Positions 61,137-64,000 of a stretch of DNA of 64,000 bases are shown in pieces. How positions within the stretch are numbered: position 1 is the stretch's first letter; every line of letters starts with the position of its first letter. Below the pieces are notes generated by a model that did not search any database, had not been told where the DNA came from, and was given only the letters and a program-made list of their open reading frames with translations. The position numbers and the translations under genes are program-made. Origin of the DNA: Pelagomonas calceolata (taxonomy: Eukaryota > Sar > Pelagophyceae > Pelagomonadales > Pelagomonadaceae); assembly GCA_918797485.1 (NCBI GenBank), contig CAKKNE010000004.1:5250223-5314222 (forward strand), given 5' to 3'.

Positions 61137-62981
61137 ATGGCAACCAAGCTCCTCAAAGCCGCACTCTTTGCACAAGCCGGGGCAGCCTGCAACTGCTTCG
61201 GCAACGGCGTCTGCACCAACAACGAGTGCCAATGCGACACCGGCTGGAAGGGCCCCGACTGTGCAACCTTGGACGTGCTGCCCGCCGCGAAGGCGAGCAG
61301 CGGTTTCGCAAGCCGACCGAACTGGGGCGCGGCCCAGCTGCGAGAGGGCAGCATCTATTACACGTTCGTCGGCGCGAAGCGGAACACGTCGGCGGGCGCG
61401 AGCGACGCGTTCGCGAGCAACGCGGGGCTGCACCTGCTGCGGTCGACGAGCCCGACGGGCCCCTTTGAGGACCTCGGCGAGGAAATCGGTCTCAATGGTC
61501 AGTCCTTTGGGTTCCGCGTCGACGCGAAGATCAATCCAGTCGACGGCGCGCTGCTGCTGCTCACCGAGGGCTACGCGCACGGAGACGGGTTCGGTTTCAT
61601 TTTCAGGAGGTCGGCGTCGGGCTCAGCCCTGGGCCCGTGGACCGAGCACCTCGTCTACGAGCTGGGCATGCGGGTCATCGATGGCGCCGAGGACTGGACG
61701 GCCGACGCCGCCATGGTCGACGCGGACCGCTGGGACTGCCGACTGGCGGACCCGACGTTCGTGGTCTTGGACACGGGTGAAGTCCTTGTTGGCTACCGGG
61801 GCACGCGGTGCTGCTGCAACGCAATCATCGGCGCGTGGTCCTCGACTGGCGAGCACGAGCCCGAGACGCCCGGCCTCCTCCGCGCAGCGTCGTGGACGGG
61901 CCCGTACGTCCGGACGGAGCAGCCAATCTTCGATGCGGACGTCGAGGACATGTTCATGTGGACGAGCGCCCGCGGTGTACACATGCTCATGCACTCGCAG
62001 GACAACGCGCATTTCAACCACGAGCGCCGCGGCGCCTACGCGTTCAGCGCCGACGCGGGCGTGTCCTGGAATTTCAGCGCGCGCGAGGCCTGGCCAACGC
62101 ACTTGGCGCTCGACGACTGCTCCTCAACAAAACTCGCGAAGCGCCAGCGGCCGAGCCTCGCGTTCGACGACGCGGGCCGACCGGCGTACCTGTTGACGGG
62201 CGTCGCGACGACGACGCACGGCCTCGAGTGGGGCGACGGATGGACCGCGTGGCAGCCGCTCCGTGGGGCGATTCCCGCGTCGGACGCGCCGTGCGCCGAG
62301 GACGAGTGCGCCGTGAGCGACGTCGGCACGGCCGGCGCGTGCGAGGCCTGCGGCGCGCTGGACCATTGCACACACGTGACGTCGGCGCCCGCGCGCGACC
62401 GGTGCATCTGCGCGGCGCCGTGCGACGACGAGCGTCTGGGCGCGGCGTGCGAGGTCAATGCAGATGCGCTCTCGGAGACGTGTCCCCACGACGGCTGGAA
62501 GTTGCTGCCAGGGACGTCAAATGGCGGTCTCTTCCGGTGCGGAAGTGTCGTGGACGGCGCAGCGACGGGCTGGTATGGGCATTGCATCGACGCAGCCGCA
62601 CGGTGCAACGGTGTGCGCAACTGCGGCGACGGCTCCTTCGACGGACAGGACGAGCTCGCCTGCCCATTTGTTGCTGCATGCGATTGGCCAGCAGTGGCGC
62701 GCGGCGATGGGGTCTGCCTCGAGTGCGTTCCTGAGGATGTGCCAAACTGCCTAGACGCGGCGCCGACGCTCGACGGCGCTGCCTGCGAGTGCATGCGGTG
62801 CGCAACGCCATGGTTGGGCCCGGCCTGCGACGTGTCGCTCGCGGCCGCGCCCACGACTGCCCCCACGCGGACGACTCCCGCGCCGACGGCGAGGACCGCT
62901 CTTTCCGACGGCTCGACCGGCGTTGCGCCTGCCGGTGCTGCCGCATTTGTTGTTGTTGTCTTGGTGATGAATGTGTTCTAG
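61137..62981 (+). CDS. Secreted EGF - beta-propeller - LDLR-A protein with C-terminal anchor
   Basis: 614 residues from an ATG at 61137. A signal peptide (ATKLLKAALFAQAGAAC) is followed by an EGF-like module (CNCFGNGVCTNNECQCDTGWKGPDC). Residues about 55-390 look like a five-bladed propeller of the glycosyl-hydrolase 43/32 or sialidase type (GLHLLRSTSPTGPFEDLG, INPVDGALLLLTEGYAHG, DPTFVVLDTGEVLVGYRG, RPSLAFDDAGRPAYLLTGV). After that come Cys-rich segments including an LDL-receptor class A pattern (CNGVRNCGDGSFDGQDELAC) and another EGF-like end. A Thr/Pro stalk and a hydrophobic C-terminus (AAAFVVVVLVMNVF) suggest a GPI or membrane anchor. It is probably a cell-surface glycan-binding or glycan-cleaving protein and is the most telomere-proximal gene. 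Confidence 0.75.
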   Translation: MATKLLKAALFAQAGAACNCFGNGVCTNNECQCDTGWKGPDCATLDVLPAAKASSGFASRPNWGAAQLREGSIYYTFVGAKRNTSAGASDAFASNAGLHLLRSTSPTGPFEDLGEEIGLNGQSFGFRVDAKINPVDGALLLLTEGYAHGDGFGFIFRRSASGSALGPWTEHLVYELGMRVIDGAEDWTADAAMVDADRWDCRLADPTFVVLDTGEVLVGYRGTRCCCNAIIGAWSSTGEHEPETPGLLRAASWTGPYVRTEQPIFDADVEDMFMWTSARGVHMLMHSQDNAHFNHERRGAYAFSADAGVSWNFSAREAWPTHLALDDCSSTKLAKRQRPSLAFDDAGRPAYLLTGVATTTHGLEWGDGWTAWQPLRGAIPASDAPCAEDECAVSDVGTAGACEACGALDHCTHVTSAPARDRCICAAPCDDERLGAACEVNADALSETCPHDGWKLLPGTSNGGLFRCGSVVDGAATGWYGHCIDAAARCNGVRNCGDGSFDGQDELACPFVAACDWPAVARGDGVCLECVPEDVPNCLDAAPTLDGAACECMRCATPWLGPACDVSLAAAPTTAPTRTTPAPTARTALSDGSTGVAPAGAAAFVVVVLVMNVF

Positions 62982-63125
62982 CATAACTGGCTATTTTTTT
63001 TGGGGTAAAATCCGGATATTCAAGTTTTGGCGGGGTATGGGGCGCAGCCCCATATAAGCTCTAGCAGTATAATATTACTAGTAGCATTGTTTCAAGTTCT
63101 TTGGTTAAATACGGATATTTTGGCG
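62982..63125. other. Gene-to-subtelomere transition
   Basis: AT-rich non-coding sequence with two related strings, AAATCCGGATATTCAAG and AAATACGGATATTTTGG, at about 63008 and 63109. Confidence 0.5.
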
Positions 63126-63610
63126 GAGGTTAGGATCGGGCCCGAAGGGCCCGAAGGGCCCTTTCAGAGGTTGCCTAAGACTACTAAGCCCCTTCCGAGG
63201 TTAGGATCGCTGGGCCCAGGATCGCTGGGCCTGGAGGGCCCGAAGGGCCCGAAGGGCCCTTCCAGAGGTTGCCTTAGAAGACTACTAAGCCCCTTCCGAG
63301 GTTAGGATCGCTGGGCCCGGAGGGCCCGAAGGGCCCGAAGGGCCCTTCCAGAGGTTGCCTAAGACTACTAAGCCCCTTCTGAGGTTAGGATCGCTGGGCC
63401 CGGAGGGCCCGAAGGGCCCGAAGGGCCCTTCCAGAGGTTGCCTAAGACTACTAAGCCCCTTCCGAGGTTAGGATCGCTGGGCCCAGGATCGCTGGGCCCG
63501 GAGGGCCCGAAGGGCCCGAAGGGCCCTTCCAGAGGTTGCCTAAAACTACTAAGCCCCTTCCGAGGTTAGGATCGCTGGGCCCGAAGGGCCCGAAGGGCCC
63601 TTGCAGCCCC
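63126..63610. repeat. Subtelomeric tandem repeat, six units
   Basis: Units start with GAGGTTAGGATCG at 63126, 63197, 63298, 63381, 63464 and 63562 and end ACTACTAAGCCCCTTCC. Unit length varies (71, 101, 83, 83 and 98 bp) because the inner GGGCCCGAA and GATCGCTGGGCCC strings differ in copy number. Each unit contains a GGTTAGG string, a degenerate telomere-like core. Confidence 0.93.
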
Positions 63611-63714
63611 CGGGAACCCGGGGAACGGCTTAGTAGGGTTAGCTTTTTTGAAGGGCGGCTTTTGGGGGGCTGGTTAGGGTTAGCATGGGCTCTTAGTAGT
63701 GTTAGGCCGGGTTA

Positions 63715-64000
63715 TTAGGGTTAGGGTTAGGGTTAGGGTTAGGGTTAGGGTTAGGGTTAGGGTTAGGGTTAGGGTTAGGGTTAGGGTTAGGGTTAGGGTT
63801 AGGGTTAGGGTTAGGGTTAGGGTTAGGGTTAGGGTTAGGGTTAGGGTTAGGGTTAGGGTTAGGGTTAGGGTTAGGGTTAGGGTTAGGGTTAGGGTTAGGG
63901 TTAGGGTTAGGGTTAGGGTTAGGGTTAGGGTTAGGGTTAGGGTTAGGGTTAGGGTTAGGGTTAGGGTTAGGGTTAGGGTTAGGGTTAGGGTTAGGGTTAG
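63715..64000 (+). repeat. Telomere, (TTAGGG)n
   Basis: 286 bp of perfect TTAGGG repeats running to the last base, in the orientation expected for a right-hand chromosome end. Degenerate copies (GGTTAGGGTTAGC at about 63672) precede it. Confidence 0.99.

Noticed and set aside
63126-63610. Direct repeats resembling a CRISPR array
   Set aside because: Units are near-identical throughout, with no unique spacers, and lie next to a telomere in a eukaryote.

Overview
This window is GC-rich nuclear DNA from a eukaryote and ends in a telomere: an uninterrupted TTAGGG array runs from 63715 to the last base, so the right edge is a chromosome end. Several proteins carry a signal peptide followed by an ASAFAP-like motif (AYAP, FSAP, AFVP), which is typical of plastid import in stramenopile algae with a secondary plastid. 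Some introns are short transposon-like 'introner elements' with terminal inverted repeats and 8-bp target duplications, as known from the pelagophyte Aureococcus anophagefferens. I infer a pelagophyte or a close relative. No rRNA, tRNA, CRISPR or bacterial-style operon was seen.

Layout. 1-9.7 kb: partial prolyl 4-hydroxylase, a three-module membrane protein, a CBM20-TPS-TPP trehalose-synthase-like protein, ICMT and an MFS sugar porter. 9.7-24.5 kb holds most of the introner-bearing genes: a DUF707-like secreted protein, ALG2, a glycogenin-like GT8-LRR protein and a plastid RelA/SpoT homologue, plus a golgin-like coiled coil and Mog1. 24.5-26.3 kb: a gene-free, AT-richer island with a candidate MITE. 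26.3-35.2 kb: a HELQ-like helicase, unknown proteins and a TPR protein with a RelA/SpoT-like fold. 35.8-62.9 kb: densely packed genes with mostly alternating strands: GRP170, a Tudor-like protein, a DIxGA-repeat protein, a plastid phosphoesterase, FHA-EEP, glyoxalase I, GT61-sulfotransferase, two PDZ proteins, an SR/CCCH protein, a SAP-PPR protein, ClpN-phosphatase and a secreted EGF/propeller protein. 63.1-64 kb: subtelomeric tandem repeats, then the telomere.

There is no obvious shared pathway, but many genes act on glycans or in the secretory pathway (ALG2, GT8, GT61-sulfotransferase, DUF707-like, GRP170, CBM20-TPS). Two genes carry RelA/SpoT folds.

The most interesting signals are: (1) seven introns attributable to introners at different stages of decay, where the 3' splice site lies in the inverted repeat and the 5' splice site comes from the target duplication, including two that appear to use GC donors; (2) a shared 20-29 bp dyad element (CTAGTGTCTTAC...GCTAGC) lying about 90-220 bp upstream of at least nine start codons; (3) a set of unusual domain fusions. 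Start codons were set to ATG wherever the longest reading frame began with a non-ATG codon. Exon boundaries are inferred from sequence only.
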